A DNA stretch of 64,000 nt from Nocardia veterana NBRC 100344 (lineage in GTDB: Bacteria > Actinomycetota > Actinomycetes > Mycobacteriales > Mycobacteriaceae), in contig NZ_BAGM01000004.1 in assembly GCF_000308855.1 (NCBI RefSeq), positions 62,001-126,000 on the forward strand, read 5' to 3'. The notes under the pieces were generated by a model. That model ran no database searches and was not told the origin of the DNA. It was given only the letters and a program-made list of their open reading frames with translations. The translations under genes were made by a program, and so were the position numbers. Position 1 is the first letter of the stretch, and each line of letters begins with the position of its first letter. Below are positions 45,948-57,045 of this stretch, piece by piece.

Positions 45948-45974
45948 TTGTCCACAACCCGCTACTTATCCACA
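45948..45974. promoter_or_regulatory. Two DnaA-box-like nonamers upstream of pks13
   Basis: TTGTCCACA (45948-45956) and TTATCCACA (45966-45974) both match DnaA-box consensus forms, with 9 bases between them. They lie 66-92 bases before the pks13 ATG, within the likely promoter. Confidence 0.4.
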
Positions 45975-46039
45975 TGACGGCGAACCGGCTGTCAATCCCC
46001 GCCCGCGCAACATTCGCACCCAGGTAGCTTGAGGAATTG

Positions 46040-49000
46040 ATGGCTGACAACGAGGGCACCCAGACGACCGAAACCACCGGCGCCGAGACCGAGCTCGCGG
46101 CGGGCGCACAGGTCGAGCAGCAGACCGCTGCGTCCGACACGGGCGCGGCCGAATCCGGTGGTGCGGGGAAATCCGGCACCACCGATATGTCGGTAGCCGA
46201 GTTGCGCGAGTGGTTGCAGCGCTGGGTGGCCGACGCCACCGGCCAGCCGATCGAGCAGATCACCGTGGACCGGCCGATGGAGGAATTCGGCCTGGCCTCC
46301 CGCGATGCGATCGCCCTGGGCGGCGATATCGAAGAACTCACCGGCGTCATGCTGAACGCGACCATCGTGTATCAGCACCCGACCATCGCCTCGCTGGCCG
46401 AGCGGATCATCAACGGGGAGCCGGAAGCACCGGAGGAGACTGCGGACGACGCGTTCTACACCGCCGGATACCAGCCGGGCGCGGCGCACGATATCGCTAT
46501 CGTCGGTCTGTCCACGCGACTGCCGGGTGCGGGGGATACGCCGGAGTCGACCTGGGAGTTCCTGATCAACCGCGGGGACGGCATTCGGGAGCTGCCCGAG
46601 GGGCGGTGGGCCGAGTTCATGGCCGACCCGGATGTGGCCGCCGCGGTCGAGAAGGGCAACACCCTCGGCGGCTACCTCGATCAAGATGTCATCAAGGGCT
46701 TCGACGCCGAATTCTTCGCCATGTCGCCGGTCGAAGTCGAGCGTGTCGATCCGCAGCAGCGGTTGATGATGGAACTGACGTGGGAAGCGTTGGAGCACGC
46801 GCGGATTCCGGCGAATACGCTCAAGGGCGAGTCGGTCGGTGTCTTCCTCGGTAGTTCGACCAACGACTTTCAGCTGGTTTCCGCTCTGGGGCTGGGGAAG
46901 TGGGATCCCGACGCGCCCGCATCGGCGGATGCCTACGCGCTGACCGGCGGTTCGTCCGCGATCATCGCGAACCGCATCTCCTACTTCTACGATTTCCGCG
47001 GCCCCTCGGCCGTGGTCGATACGGCCTGTTCGTCCACCCTGGTCGCCGTGCACGACGCCGTACGCGCACTGCGCAACGGCGATGCGGACCTGGCTCTCGC
47101 CGGTGGCGTGAATATGCTTCTGGCCCCGGCGATTACGCTCGGCTTCGATTCGGTCGGCGCGGTCGCGAAGGACGGACACATCAAGGCGTTCGCCGCCGAT
47201 GCCGACGGTATGGTGCGGTCCGAAGGTGCGGGCATGGTCGTGCTCAAGCGGCTCACCGATGCCGAGCGCGACGGCGACCGCATCCTGGCCGTCATCAAGG
47301 GGACCGCGGTCAATTCCGACGGCCGCTCGAACGGACTGCTGGCGCCGAATCCGGACGCTCAAGCCGATGTGCTCCGGCGCGCGTACCGCGATGCCGGTAT
47401 CGCGCCGTCCTCCGTCGACTACATCGAGGCGCACGGCACCGGAACGCTGCTGGGTGACCCGATCGAAGCCGACGCCCTGGGCCGGGTGATCGGCCGTGGT
47501 CGTGACGAGGACAAGCCCGCGCTGCTGGGTTCGGCGAAGACCAATTTCGGTCATCTGGAATCCGGCGCCGGTGCTGCCAGCCTTGCCAAGGTGATCATGG
47601 CGTTGCAGCACAACGTCATTCCGCCCAACATCAACTATTCCGGGCCGAACCCCTACATTCCGTTCGAGCAGGCGCATCTGAAGGTGGTCGACGAGCCCAC
47701 CGAATTCCCGCGCTACAGCGGAACCGCCACCATCGGCGTGAGCGGATTCGGCTTCGGCGGCACCAATGCGCACGTGGTCATTCAGGAGTACGTGCCCGCC
47801 ACCTCGGCCGACGCGGAAAGCGAAGCGGCCTCGGCTGATTCGTCGGATTCCGACTCCGCCACGCTCGCGGCCGAACTGGACGACGAGGCGACCGATGTAC
47901 TCGCCGGCGCCGAGGCCATCGTCGAGGGCGCCGATCCGCTCGCCGAGCCGGAATCGGCCGCACCGGTCGCCGAATGGACCGAAGCGCGCACCGAGCCGCT
48001 CCCGGTGATCCTGCCGGTCTCCGCCTATCTGCCCTCGCGTCGCCGCCGCGCCGCGAGCGATCTGGCCGATTGGCTGGAATCCGAAGCGGGACAGGCGACT
48101 CCGCTCGAGGATGTGGCCCGTTCGCTGGCCAAGCGTAACCACGGCCGGTCGCGCGGCGTGGTGCTGGCGAAGACCCACGAGGAGGCCGTCGCCGGTCTGC
48201 GTGCCATCGCGGCCGGTAAACCCGGGCCCGGCGTCTTCACCGCCGACTCGCCCGCCGCTCAGGGCCCGATGTGGGTGCTCGCGGGATTCGGTTCCCATCA
48301 CCGGAAGATGGGCAAGCAGCTCTATCTGGAGAATTCGATCTTCGCCCGCACCGTGGACGAGGTCGACGAGCTGGTCGTCGACGAGGCCGGATATTCGGTC
48401 AAGGAGATGATCCTCGACGACGCGCAGGACTGGGATGTGGGTACCTCCCAGGTGGGCGTGTTCACCATTCAGCTCGGTCTGGCTGCGCTGCTGCGCGCCC
48501 ACGGCGCCGAGCCGTTCGGTGTGGTGGGGCATTCGCAGGGTGAGGCGGCCGCCGCCTACATCTCCGGCGGCCTGCCGCTCGAGGACGCGGTACGCGTGAT
48601 CTGCGCCCGTTCGCGCCTGATGGGCGAGGGCGAGCAGATGATCACCGACGACCAGGTGCGCAATATGGCCCTGGTCGAATACAGCGCCGAAGATATCGAG
48701 AAGGTGCTCCCCGAGTACCCGGATCTCGAGGTCGCGGTGTACGCCGCCCCGACCAACACCGTGATCGGCGGCCCGCCCGATCAGGTGCACGCGATCGTGG
48801 CGCGCGCCGAATCGGAGGGCAAATTCGCCCGGGTGCTGCAGACCCGCGGCGCCGGCCACACCTCGCAGATGGATCCGCTGCTCGGCGAGCTGGCCGCGGA
48901 GCTGGCCGGTATCGAGCCGACCAAGCTCACCACCGATCTGTACTCGACCGTGCACAAGGCCACCGTCTACAAGGCGGGTTCGGACCCGGTGCACAACGAG

Positions 49001-51418
49001 GACTACTGGGTTACGAATATGCGCGGGTCGGTGTATTTCACCAACGCGATCCGCCGCGCGGTCGACGCCGGAATCACCACCTACCTGGAACTGGCGCCCA
49101 ATTCCGTGGCGCTGATGCAGGTCATGGGCACTACCTTCGCCGCGGGCGTGCACAATGCCGCGCTGATTCCGACACTCAAGCGTAAAGAAGACGAGGCGGC
49201 GGGGGTCATCTCCGCGCTGGCGCAGCTGTACGTGCAGGGCCATCCGGTCGACCTGTCGTCGCTGCTGCCCGCCGGCGAGTACGCCGATGTGCCGCGAACC
49301 GCCTTCCTGCGCAAGGAATACTGGCCCAAGGTCAGCATCGCGACGGGTTCCGGCAGCGGACGCGCGCCCGGTGCGCATGTGGCGCTGCCCGACGGCCGCC
49401 ACGCCTGGGAGGTGCAGGCGGCGTCCGTCACCGATCTCGCCGCCCTGGTGAATGCCGCTGCGGCACAGGTCCTGTCGGATGTGGCATTGGGTGCGACCGT
49501 CGCACACGCCCCGCTACCCGCCTCCGGCACCCTGACCACGACGCTCACCCCGCATCCGGGCGGCGCCTCGGTGCAGGTGCACGTCCGGGAGGGCAACGCG
49601 TTCCGGCTGCTGTTCGACGCGGTGGTGACCGCGAGCGCGCCGTCCGCCACCGGGACGGCACCCGCCGTCGCGCAGCCGGCGGCGGCCGAAACCGCGACCG
49701 CCGCAGCGGAACCGGAGGCGCCCGAGAGCTTCGGCGAACGCTGGGACCCCAACGGTAAGCAGACCGTCGAGGAACGTTTGGCCGTCATCGCCGCGGAATC
49801 CATGGGTTATGCCGTGGAGGATCTGCCGATGGAGATCCCGCTCATGGAGCTGGGGCTCGACTCGCTGATGGCGATGCGGATCAAGAACCGCGTCGAATAC
49901 GAATTCGACATTCCGTCGCTGCAGGTCTCGGCGGTACGCGATGCCAGCCTCAACGAAGTCGGCAAGGTGCTGCGCTACGCCATCGAACATCGCGACGAGA
50001 TCGCGGCGATGGCGGAAAAGCAAGCCGCCGAAGGCGGGTCGCTCACCGTGGACGACAACTTCGTCGCCGCCGCGCGTGCCGCGATGGAGGCCGGCGAGGA
50101 TCCGGCCGCCGCGGTGCAGCAGCAGGTGGCGGCCACGGAACCGGCGACCGCCGATACGGCCGAGCCGGAGAACGCGAGCGGCGCCGCAGGTTCGGCGAGC
50201 AATGCCGTCGAGTCGGCGGACACGGCTGCCGATGCGAAGAACGGCTCCGTTCCCGCGCCGGCGGCCGCCGTATTCGGTGGCGGCCAGGTGGCCGGCACCA
50301 AGGAGCCGGAAGCCGATGTGCCGCCGCGTGATGCGGCCGAGCGGCTGACCTTCGCCGCCTGGGCGATGGTGACCGGCAAGTCGGCGGGCGGCATCTTCAA
50401 CACCCTGCCGATTCTCGACGAGGACACCGCGCAGAAACTCGCGGCTCGCCTGTCGGATCGGGTGGGCAGCGAGATCGACGTGGATGACGTGCTCGACTGC
50501 GAGACCATCGAACAGCTGTCGGATATCGTTCGCCGGCACCAGGATTCGGCGACCGAGGTCGAGGGGTTCATCCGTCCGCTGCGGCCGCTGGCCGAGGGCT
50601 CGACCGAGATCCCGATCTTCGTCTTCCACCCCTCGGGTGGCAACACGCTGGTGTACGAGCCGCTGCTGAAGCGGCTGCCGGAGAACACCCCGATGTACGG
50701 CTTCGAGCGGATCGAAGGCTCCATCCCGGAGCGGGCCCGTGAGTACGCCGCCGAAATCCGCAAGATCTTCCCCTCCGGTCCGTACGTGCTGTACGGCTGG
50801 TCGCTCGGTGCCGTCTTCGCCCTGCAGGTCGGCCAGATCATGCGTGCCGAGGGCGATGACGTCCGGCTCGTCGGCCTGATCGATCTGGCACTGCCGGTCG
50901 AGGACGAGGACACCTCGCCGGAGGGCCGTCGCGCCCGGATCGAGCGTTTCCAGGCGTTCGCGCAGAAGACGTACGGAATCGAGGGGCAGCTCGACGACGA
51001 GATGCTGCAGGAACTCGCGGACGCCTCCGACGAGGAGCAATACGAGATCATCATGAGCCTGCTCAAGTTCGCCGACGTGAAGATCCCGGGCGGTGTGCTG
51101 GAGCATCAGCGCACCTCGTGGCTGGACGGTCGCGATCTGCAGAAGGCTCGACCGTCCCACTATGAGGGCGACGTGACGCTCTATCTGGCCGACCGCTACC
51201 ACGACGGCATCATCGAACTCGAGCCTCGTTTCGCCGATCGTCAACCGAACGGCGGCTGGGATGGTTATATCCCCAACCTGGAGGTCATCCACATCCCCGG
51301 TGACCACCTCCAGATCATCGATGAACCGCGCGTCGCGCAGATCGGTGCCGACCTCACCCGGAAACTGGCGGCGATCCGCAATGAAGCAGACGATGCGCCC
51401 GGGAAGGGAGAGCAGTGA
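46040..51418 (+). CDS. pks13: Mycolic-acid condensing polyketide synthase Pks13
   Basis: The protein is 1792 residues from ATG 46040. Pks13 condenses meromycoloyl and carboxyacyl chains to the 3-keto mycolate precursor and transfers it to trehalose. Domains in order: N-terminal ACP with Ser87 (FGLASRDAI); ketosynthase with Cys330 ([13 protein letters not shown]), EAHGTGT and [10 protein letters not shown]; acyltransferase with Ser832 ([13 protein letters not shown]); C-terminal ACP with Ser1275 ([10 protein letters not shown]); an Ala-rich linker; thioesterase with Ser1588 (YGWSLGAVF) and a His in PGDHLQII. All active-site residues are intact. It is slightly longer than the mycobacterial protein because of Ala/Glu-rich linkers. 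It overlaps accD4 by 4 bases. Confidence 0.98.
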   Translation: MADNEGTQTTETTGAETELAAGAQVEQQTAASDTGAAESGGAGKSGTTDMSVAELREWLQRWVADATGQPIEQITVDRPMEEFGLASRDAIALGGDIEELTGVMLNATIVYQHPTIASLAERIINGEPEAPEETADDAFYTAGYQPGAAHDIAIVGLSTRLPGAGDTPESTWEFLINRGDGIRELPEGRWAEFMADPDVAAAVEKGNTLGGYLDQDVIKGFDAEFFAMSPVEVERVDPQQRLMMELTWEALEHARIPANTLKGESVGVFLGSSTNDFQLVSALGLGKWDPDAPASADAYALTGGSSAIIANRISYFYDFRGPSAVVDTACSSTLVAVHDAVRALRNGDADLALAGGVNMLLAPAITLGFDSVGAVAKDGHIKAFAADADGMVRSEGAGMVVLKRLTDAERDGDRILAVIKGTAVNSDGRSNGLLAPNPDAQADVLRRAYRDAGIAPSSVDYIEAHGTGTLLGDPIEADALGRVIGRGRDEDKPALLGSAKTNFGHLESGAGAASLAKVIMALQHNVIPPNINYSGPNPYIPFEQAHLKVVDEPTEFPRYSGTATIGVSGFGFGGTNAHVVIQEYVPATSADAESEAASADSSDSDSATLAAELDDEATDVLAGAEAIVEGADPLAEPESAAPVAEWTEARTEPLPVILPVSAYLPSRRRRAASDLADWLESEAGQATPLEDVARSLAKRNHGRSRGVVLAKTHEEAVAGLRAIAAGKPGPGVFTADSPAAQGPMWVLAGFGSHHRKMGKQLYLENSIFARTVDEVDELVVDEAGYSVKEMILDDAQDWDVGTSQVGVFTIQLGLAALLRAHGAEPFGVVGHSQGEAAAAYISGGLPLEDAVRVICARSRLMGEGEQMITDDQVRNMALVEYSAEDIEKVLPEYPDLEVAVYAAPTNTVIGGPPDQVHAIVARAESEGKFARVLQTRGAGHTSQMDPLLGELAAELAGIEPTKLTTDLYSTVHKATVYKAGSDPVHNEDYWVTNMRGSVYFTNAIRRAVDAGITTYLELAPNSVALMQVMGTTFAAGVHNAALIPTLKRKEDEAAGVISALAQLYVQGHPVDLSSLLPAGEYADVPRTAFLRKEYWPKVSIATGSGSGRAPGAHVALPDGRHAWEVQAASVTDLAALVNAAAAQVLSDVALGATVAHAPLPASGTLTTTLTPHPGGASVQVHVREGNAFRLLFDAVVTASAPSATGTAPAVAQPAAAETATAAAEPEAPESFGERWDPNGKQTVEERLAVIAAESMGYAVEDLPMEIPLMELGLDSLMAMRIKNRVEYEFDIPSLQVSAVRDASLNEVGKVLRYAIEHRDEIAAMAEKQAAEGGSLTVDDNFVAAARAAMEAGEDPAAAVQQQVAATEPATADTAEPENASGAAGSASNAVESADTAADAKNGSVPAPAAAVFGGGQVAGTKEPEADVPPRDAAERLTFAAWAMVTGKSAGGIFNTLPILDEDTAQKLAARLSDRVGSEIDVDDVLDCETIEQLSDIVRRHQDSATEVEGFIRPLRPLAEGSTEIPIFVFHPSGGNTLVYEPLLKRLPENTPMYGFERIEGSIPERAREYAAEIRKIFPSGPYVLYGWSLGAVFALQVGQIMRAEGDDVRLVGLIDLALPVEDEDTSPEGRRARIERFQAFAQKTYGIEGQLDDEMLQELADASDEEQYEIIMSLLKFADVKIPGGVLEHQRTSWLDGRDLQKARPSHYEGDVTLYLADRYHDGIIELEPRFADRQPNGGWDGYIPNLEVIHIPGDHLQIIDEPRVAQIGADLTRKLAAIRNEADDAPGKGEQ

Positions 51419-52959
51419 GTACGACCGCTGAAAGGCTTGCCGACCTGCGGAAGAAGCTGGAACTCGCGCAGGAACCAGCCGGTGAAGCGGGGGCCGCCAA
51501 GCGGGCCAAGAAGGGCATTCCGTCACCCCGCGAGCGGATCAACATGCTGCTGGACCCGGGCACGTTCGTCGAAATCGGCGCCCTGGTACGCAATCCGGCC
51601 GATAAGAACGCCCTCTACAGCGACGGCGTGGTGACCGGCCACGGGATGGTCGAGGGGCGCCCGGTAGCGGTGTTCTCGCACGACCAGACCGTCTACGGCG
51701 GTTCGGTCGGCGAGATGTTCGGCCGCAAGGTCGCCTCGATCATGCGGTTCGCCGCCAAGATGGGTTGCCCACTCGTCGGCATCAACGACTCCGGTGGCGC
51801 CCGCGTGCAGGAGGCGGTGACTTCGCTGCGCTGGTACGGCGAGATGGCGATCGCCATGGAGGCGCTGTCCGGCGCGGTGCCGATGGTGTCGCTGATTCTC
51901 GGCAACTGTGCCGCGGGCGCGGTGTATCAGCCGATCTGTACCGATGTCGTGATCGCCACCGAATCCGCGCACATGTTCGTCACCGGCCCGCAGATCATTC
52001 GCGAGGCCACCGGTGAGGATGTCAGCCTCGAGGAGCTGGGCGGCGCCTACAACCAGGCCGACTACGGCAACATCCACCACGTCGCCAAGGACGAGAAGGC
52101 GGCATTCGAGTGGGCGCGCGAATATCTGAGCTATCTGCCGTCGAGCTGCCAGGAGGAGCCGCCGATCGTCAACTCGGGTCTCGAACCCGAGATCACCGAA
52201 TCGGATCTGGAGCTCAACTCCATCGTCCCGGATTCCGACAACGCCACCTACGACATGCACGAGGTGCTGCTGCGGATCTTCGACGACGGCAATTTCCACG
52301 AAATCGGATCCGATATGGCGCGCAACGTGATCACCGGTTTCGCCCGGGTCGACGGGCGCCCGGTCGGTGTGGTCGCCAACCAGCCGATGTATCTGGCGGG
52401 CGCGCTCGATGCCAAGGCCTCGGACAAGGCCTCGCATTTCGTGCGGCTGTGCGACGCGTTCGAACTGCCGCTGGTGCTGGTCGTGGACACCCCGGGCTTC
52501 ATGCCCGGTGTGGAGCAGGAGAAGGTCGGCGTCATCAAGCGCGGTGGCCGCTTCCTGTTCTCCTTCGTCGAGGCCTCGGTGCCGAAGGTGACGGTCGTGG
52601 TCCGCAAGGCGTACGGCGGAGGCTGGGCGGTGATGGGGTCCAAGGCGCTCGGCGCGGATGTGTACTTCGCCTGGCCGACGGCCCGCATCGCGGTGATGGG
52701 CGCGGAGAGTGCGGTCGGCCTGGTCGGCCGGCGCCAGCTGGAGGCCGCGCCGGAGGATCAGCGCGAGGCGATCCGCAAGCAGATGATCGACTTCTACAAC
52801 GCGACCGTCGCCACCCCGTGGCCGGCGGCGGAACGCGGCTACATCGACGCGGTCATCGAACCTGCCACGACCCGGCTGGAGTTGCGGCGGGCGCTGACTC
52901 TGCTGCGCGACAAGAAACTGCAGCGCAATCCGCGCAAGCACCACCTGCTGCCGCTGTAG
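51415..52959 (+). CDS. accD4: Acyl-CoA carboxylase carboxyltransferase subunit AccD4
   Basis: This 514-residue carboxyltransferase starts at a GTG that overlaps the pks13 stop. With a biotinylated alpha subunit encoded elsewhere it carboxylates the long alpha-branch acyl-CoA used by Pks13. Carboxyltransferase N- and C-domain features are clear: [14 protein letters not shown] and [11 protein letters not shown] (first oxyanion hole) and [13 protein letters not shown] with [14 protein letters not shown] (second). [15 protein letters not shown] is the usual acyl-pocket segment. It is the last gene of the plus-strand envelope run and is followed by a strong hairpin. Confidence 0.97.
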   Translation: MSTTAERLADLRKKLELAQEPAGEAGAAKRAKKGIPSPRERINMLLDPGTFVEIGALVRNPADKNALYSDGVVTGHGMVEGRPVAVFSHDQTVYGGSVGEMFGRKVASIMRFAAKMGCPLVGINDSGGARVQEAVTSLRWYGEMAIAMEALSGAVPMVSLILGNCAAGAVYQPICTDVVIATESAHMFVTGPQIIREATGEDVSLEELGGAYNQADYGNIHHVAKDEKAAFEWAREYLSYLPSSCQEEPPIVNSGLEPEITESDLELNSIVPDSDNATYDMHEVLLRIFDDGNFHEIGSDMARNVITGFARVDGRPVGVVANQPMYLAGALDAKASDKASHFVRLCDAFELPLVLVVDTPGFMPGVEQEKVGVIKRGGRFLFSFVEASVPKVTVVVRKAYGGGWAVMGSKALGADVYFAWPTARIAVMGAESAVGLVGRRQLEAAPEDQREAIRKQMIDFYNATVATPWPAAERGYIDAVIEPATTRLELRRALTLLRDKKLQRNPRKHHLLPL

Positions 52960-52966
52960 GACAGCA

Positions 52967-52998
52967 CCGCCCCGATCGACACCCGTCGGTCGGGGCGG
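52967..52998 (+). terminator. Hairpin after accD4
   Basis: CCGCCCCGATCGAC and GTCGGTCGGGGCGG form a 14-bp stem (one T-G wobble) with an ACCC loop, 7 bases after the stop. It should end the pks13-accD4 transcript. Confidence 0.78.
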
Positions 52999-53183
52999 CC
53001 GGCAGGCGCTTGCCCAGGACGCTTGCGTGCGGAAGAACGGGCCACACGGCGGCCGGCCACCTGTTCTCCGACCCCGAATCCGGGTGTTCGACGGGCAACG
53101 GTAACGCCTGGTTGAACGCCCGGTAGCGCGTGTCTTTCCTCGAATAGCCCGGGTGCCCGCCGCTCATATGAGAGCCTTCAGCT

Positions 53184-53384
53184 ATGGGTACCTCACCGAA
53201 GGCTGTACTCGAGGGCGGTCCGCAAGACCTGCCACAACGCATCGTCCCCATCACCCCGCCCGGCATCGAATTACGAGTCCAGCACGCCGGTGGCTACGAA
53301 CGCTTCAAATCGACCGCACGCCGCCAGGACACGTCGGAAGGCAACCTCCCCGTCTACGAATGGGTCGAGCACGTCGACACCTAG
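53184..53384 (+). CDS. Small DUF5988-like protein
   Basis: This is a 66-residue protein from ATG 53184. The sequence KAVLEGGPQDLPQRIVPI, then PPGIELRVQ, GGYERFKSTARRQD and LPVYEWVEH, is the pattern I recall for DUF5988, a small actinobacterial family often found near secondary-metabolite or signalling genes. No function is known. It stands alone between the accD4 terminator and the emb terminator, with its own short upstream region. Confidence 0.65.
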   Translation: MGTSPKAVLEGGPQDLPQRIVPITPPGIELRVQHAGGYERFKSTARRQDTSEGNLPVYEWVEHVDT

Positions 53385-53511
53385 ACACGGACGAAAGCCA
53401 TGACCCGACGCGATACTCGGGCACCGGCCACGCCGACGCCGACACCCTGACCGGGATCGCGGGTCGGAACCACTACGAGTGACATTCGGTCGCACCATCG
53501 CGAATACGACA

Positions 53512-53542
53512 GCGGGCGGCGCACATTCGGTGCGCCGCCCGC
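53512..53542 (-). terminator. Hairpin ending the emb transcript
   Basis: GCGGGCGGCGCAC and GTGCGCCGCCCGC form a perfect 13-bp stem with an ATTCG loop, 20 bases beyond the minus-strand emb stop at 53562. Confidence 0.78.
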
Positions 53543-53561
53543 CGTTCGTCTCGGGGCCGGA

Positions 53562-56500
53562 TCAGAACACCCGCAGGCGCCCCGGACTCCAGAACCCGGA
53601 ACGGGTCGCGGTCCCCGTATCGATCGTGGCGGGCCGGGCGTCGGAGTAGTACCGGTCGTAGCGCTCCAGCGTGCCCCAGTCGCGCGCCCAGTTGTCCTTC
53701 AGGTAGGTCGGAATCGTGGTGGAACCGGCCAACATCTGAGTGAAGCCGAGCGGCCCGCCGAACTCCTCCGCCTGCCAGGTGTCGGTCGAGCTCACCGCCA
53801 GCGGACGATCCGGCAGGATGCGGTAGTTCGGCATGGTCGCCACCCCGTAGCGGTGCGGGAACGGGTTCTGGCAGGGGAACTGCAGGCCCACCGCCCAGTC
53901 CTCGAGTACCGGCTGCTCGGATCCCAGGAACTTGTTGAGCGTCACCATCTTCGGCACCCGCGGCGGGGTGAACGCCAGCCATTGATCACCGATCAGGACG
54001 TTACGGTTCGCCGAGATCCGCACGGCATCCGCGTCCGGGGCGATCTCCGACAGCGGAATACGCAGATTGCGCCACGACGGCGCCGGACCGATATCGCGGG
54101 GAACGTAGCTGCCCTCGAATTTCACCGAACCGTCGGGCTGCCGCTTGCCGTAGTCGAGCTTCAGATCCTGGCCGTACTGCAGTGCGCCGGTCTGATCGAA
54201 GGACAGGATGCGCCCGGCCGCGGAGATGACCACCAGCGGCGAATCGGCGGACCGAGCGGGCAGTTCGTACCAGCTCGAGGTCAGGTGCGCGGGCTGCTGG
54301 ATACCGCGCTGATAGCTACCCATCACCGGTGTCGTCTTCGGGTCGAGACCGTAGGGCAGTGCCACCGTGGAACCGTTGACACCGGCCTCGGCGGTCTGGC
54401 CACCCCCGGTGCCCGCGTTCTGGCCCTCGGCGAAGTTGGCGCCCACCGACTGGTTCGAGGTATTGCCGGTGCCCGGCTTGACCTCGACCGCATCGGCTTT
54501 CAGATCGGTCGGAACACCGTTGGGATCGAAACCGGTCGGGTCGGCGCCGGCCAGCGGATCGTTGTCCTTCGGCGGGTGCGCCGGGTCGATGATCGGATTC
54601 AACCGTCCGGCGTTCGGATCGGCCTCGACCAGCACATCGTCGGCGATTCCGCAGCGGTTGCCGTCGATCGCGTCGATGTTGCCGCGGGCGAGCGAATACG
54701 CCGGATACTGTGTGACCGCACCCTTGGCCAGCGACAACACCTCGAACAACACCATCGCCGCCGCGACGATCGTCAACGGGATGGCGGCGAATTTGCGAAT
54801 CCGCCTGCCACGCGCGGATTTCGAGCTGGCCGGCGGTTTCGCGTAACCCTCGCGCAGCGCCTGCCAGGCCACCACCGCCAGGGCGAGACCGAACAGGACC
54901 AGCATCAGGGTGTTGGACTGGAAGCCGTGCAGCGACACCGTCTTGTCGAACCACGGCACGCCGTAGCTCGAGACGTACCAGTAGCCGTTGATGCCCGAGA
55001 ACGACAGTGCCAGCGCGAACAGCAAGGCCGCCAGGAAGATGGAGCGGTTCTTGCGCGACCGCAGCGCCGTCGCAGAGACCGCCACCGCGGTCACTGCGGC
55101 GAGGGAACCGGCGATGCCCGCGTAGGCGCCGAAGTGGTGGGTCCACTTCGTCGGGTTGAACATCATGAAGAAGATCGTTCCGCAGACCACCCCGATCAAC
55201 CGCCAGGTCGGACCGCTGGAGATGCCCGGAATCTGCTTGCGCCGCAACAACACCAGGGCGGTGGTGATCAGGCACAGGATCATCACGATGAAGGCGAACC
55301 GCCGTGAGACCGAACCGTCGACCGTCTGGACGAACAGGTAGTAGTAGCGCAGATAGTCCTCGTACCAGGCCAGGTTCGGGCCGGTGAGGCGGCGGACCCG
55401 GTTGGCCTCCTGAATTCCGGCGAAGGTCTGGTCGCTGTAGACGACCGTGAGGACCAGGAAGCCGGCGGCGGCGATCGGCGCCAGCAACGGTAGTGAGGAA
55501 ACGAATCCCGAGGCACGCCAACCGTTTCCGGCGCGTTCCTGCAGATCACGTTTGCGCCGCACCACGATTCGGACCAGCGGCCGGATACCGGCCAGCAGCG
55601 CCGCCACGCACATCAGACCGGTCGGGGCGGCGGCGAGGGTGAACGCGGCGACCAGCACCGCGGCCGCGGCCGGCAGCAACCGCCCGGTCGCGATGGCGCG
55701 TTCGATGGAGACCCAGGTCAGCAGGGCGCCGAGCGCGACGATCGGTTCCGAGCGCAGCCCGTTGTCGTAGGGCAGCCAGAAGGCGAGGAAGACCAGCCCG
55801 CCGGTCCACAGCGCGACCTTCGAGGTCCGCACGCTGCGACCCAGTCGCGGCACCACTTCGCGGCTGATCACCATCCAGCACAGCATTCCGCACGCCAGCG
55901 CCGGGATGCGCACCCACGGGCTGGCGGTGGAGATCTGGGCGAAGACTTGGATGACGTCGTAGTACCAGCCGAACGGCGCCTCCGGGACGCCGTACCAGCG
56001 GAAGTAGTTGGCCAGATAGCCGGCGTGCGGCGCCACCCGGACCATGGTCAGGATGTAGCCGTCGTCGGAGGTGTTGGCGCCGATGAAATGCCACAGCAGC
56101 AGCGTGCCGAGCACCGCGCCGTCGGCCCAGGTCGGCTGGAGCCAGTGCGCCGGGAAGAAGCGGCGGTGCCCGCGGCCGTCACCGGTGTCCAGGCGCCCCA
56201 GGGCGGCGAGCGCGATCAGGGTGCACAGTACCGCGGCGAGCATCGCCACCAGCTTGATCACCGTCGGCGAGGACGAGAACCGAGAATCGATCGTCATGTG
56301 GAACGACAGTCCGGCCGGCGCCGCGCCTTTGAGGTCCGAGAAGACACCGACCACCTGCGGTCGCAGATCGCCCTGCAACGCGCCGTCCACCGGCACCGTG
56401 ACCGTCTCGGTGCCGCCGGCGGCGGTCGGCCGCTCGACCTGCTTGGTCAGCCCCTCGAAGTGGGCGTAGGTGCGGTCGATATCGGAGGTGATGGTGATCG

Positions 56501-56933
56501 TCGTGCAGCCGTCGAGTTCGGACCGCTTGGCCGAGGCGACGATCGCGTTGCGATCCACCACATCGACGGAATCGCTGGTGACGCGCACGAACATGCCCTC
56601 GAGGGCGGCCCGATCGCCCTGCGGCGGCGCGGTGTTGAGCAGCATGCCGCCCTGCGGCAGCTGCGCCACGGTCGAACAGGGGATCGACGCCCGCAGATCC
56701 ACCGGGACCTGCGACATCAGAGGCGCCTCGACATTGCCGATGGTCCCGCCCTGCGGCCAGTTCACCTCGGCGGTGGTCTGCTGCACCGGCAGGAACGGGG
56801 TGGCGAGCGCGAAAATCGCACCGAGCAGACCGGCGATCACGGCGATCAGCCGGGCGGTGCGGAAATCACGCGAGGTCACCGGTTTCTCGGTGACCGCCGG
56901 TTTTGTCAAGACAGCTGTTGCGGCGTCGGGCAC
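53562..56933 (-). CDS. Arabinosyltransferase of the EmbA/B/C family (EmbC-like copy)
   Basis: This 1123-residue GT-C enzyme starts at a GTG. It has an N-terminal helix (LIAVIAGLLGAIFALATPFLP), a ~170-residue carbohydrate-binding-like ectodomain, and the catalytic loop NTSDDGYILTMVRV with Asp290/Asp291 and Met297, the residue equivalent to codon 306 of mycobacterial EmbB. Some 13 further helices and a C-terminal ectodomain follow. Emb proteins extend arabinan using decaprenyl-phosphoryl-arabinose. The stretch EAPFGWYYDVIQVFAQISTA looks closer to EmbC than to EmbB. It is separated from the upstream paralogue by a hairpin at 56982-57012. No clear Shine-Dalgarno precedes the start. Confidence 0.92.
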   Translation of the reverse strand: MPDAATAVLTKPAVTEKPVTSRDFRTARLIAVIAGLLGAIFALATPFLPVQQTTAEVNWPQGGTIGNVEAPLMSQVPVDLRASIPCSTVAQLPQGGMLLNTAPPQGDRAALEGMFVRVTSDSVDVVDRNAIVASAKRSELDGCTTITITSDIDRTYAHFEGLTKQVERPTAAGGTETVTVPVDGALQGDLRPQVVGVFSDLKGAAPAGLSFHMTIDSRFSSSPTVIKLVAMLAAVLCTLIALAALGRLDTGDGRGHRRFFPAHWLQPTWADGAVLGTLLLWHFIGANTSDDGYILTMVRVAPHAGYLANYFRWYGVPEAPFGWYYDVIQVFAQISTASPWVRIPALACGMLCWMVISREVVPRLGRSVRTSKVALWTGGLVFLAFWLPYDNGLRSEPIVALGALLTWVSIERAIATGRLLPAAAAVLVAAFTLAAAPTGLMCVAALLAGIRPLVRIVVRRKRDLQERAGNGWRASGFVSSLPLLAPIAAAGFLVLTVVYSDQTFAGIQEANRVRRLTGPNLAWYEDYLRYYYLFVQTVDGSVSRRFAFIVMILCLITTALVLLRRKQIPGISSGPTWRLIGVVCGTIFFMMFNPTKWTHHFGAYAGIAGSLAAVTAVAVSATALRSRKNRSIFLAALLFALALSFSGINGYWYVSSYGVPWFDKTVSLHGFQSNTLMLVLFGLALAVVAWQALREGYAKPPASSKSARGRRIRKFAAIPLTIVAAAMVLFEVLSLAKGAVTQYPAYSLARGNIDAIDGNRCGIADDVLVEADPNAGRLNPIIDPAHPPKDNDPLAGADPTGFDPNGVPTDLKADAVEVKPGTGNTSNQSVGANFAEGQNAGTGGGQTAEAGVNGSTVALPYGLDPKTTPVMGSYQRGIQQPAHLTSSWYELPARSADSPLVVISAAGRILSFDQTGALQYGQDLKLDYGKRQPDGSVKFEGSYVPRDIGPAPSWRNLRIPLSEIAPDADAVRISANRNVLIGDQWLAFTPPRVPKMVTLNKFLGSEQPVLEDWAVGLQFPCQNPFPHRYGVATMPNYRILPDRPLAVSSTDTWQAEEFGGPLGFTQMLAGSTTIPTYLKDNWARDWGTLERYDRYYSDARPATIDTGTATRSGFWSPGRLRVF

Positions 56934-56981
56934 GGATGGTGATGTTATCTGCCCACACTGAGAGTGACCGTGTTCACGGGA

Positions 56982-57012
56982 CGGGTTCGGCCACCCGGAT
57001 CGGCCGAACCCG
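56982..57012 (-). terminator. Hairpin between the two emb genes
   Basis: CGGGTTCGGCC and GGCCGAACCCG form an 11-bp stem with a 9-base loop, 34 bases after the stop of the upstream emb gene (57046) and 49 bases before the start of the second. It could terminate, attenuate or stabilise the 3' end of the first message. Confidence 0.6.
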
Positions 57013-57045
57013 CACCCGTGCCCGGTCTGCGCCGGTACCTACCTG

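Noticed and set aside
45788-46027. 79-residue ORF between fadD32 and pks13
   Set aside because: It contains the hairpin and DnaA-box sequences, has no ribosome-binding site and shows no protein-like pattern.
45992-49507. 1171-codon open frame antisense to pks13
   Set aside because: It mirrors the codon structure of pks13 on the other strand, has no family resemblance and is rich in Arg/Gly/His. This is the usual high-GC shadow.
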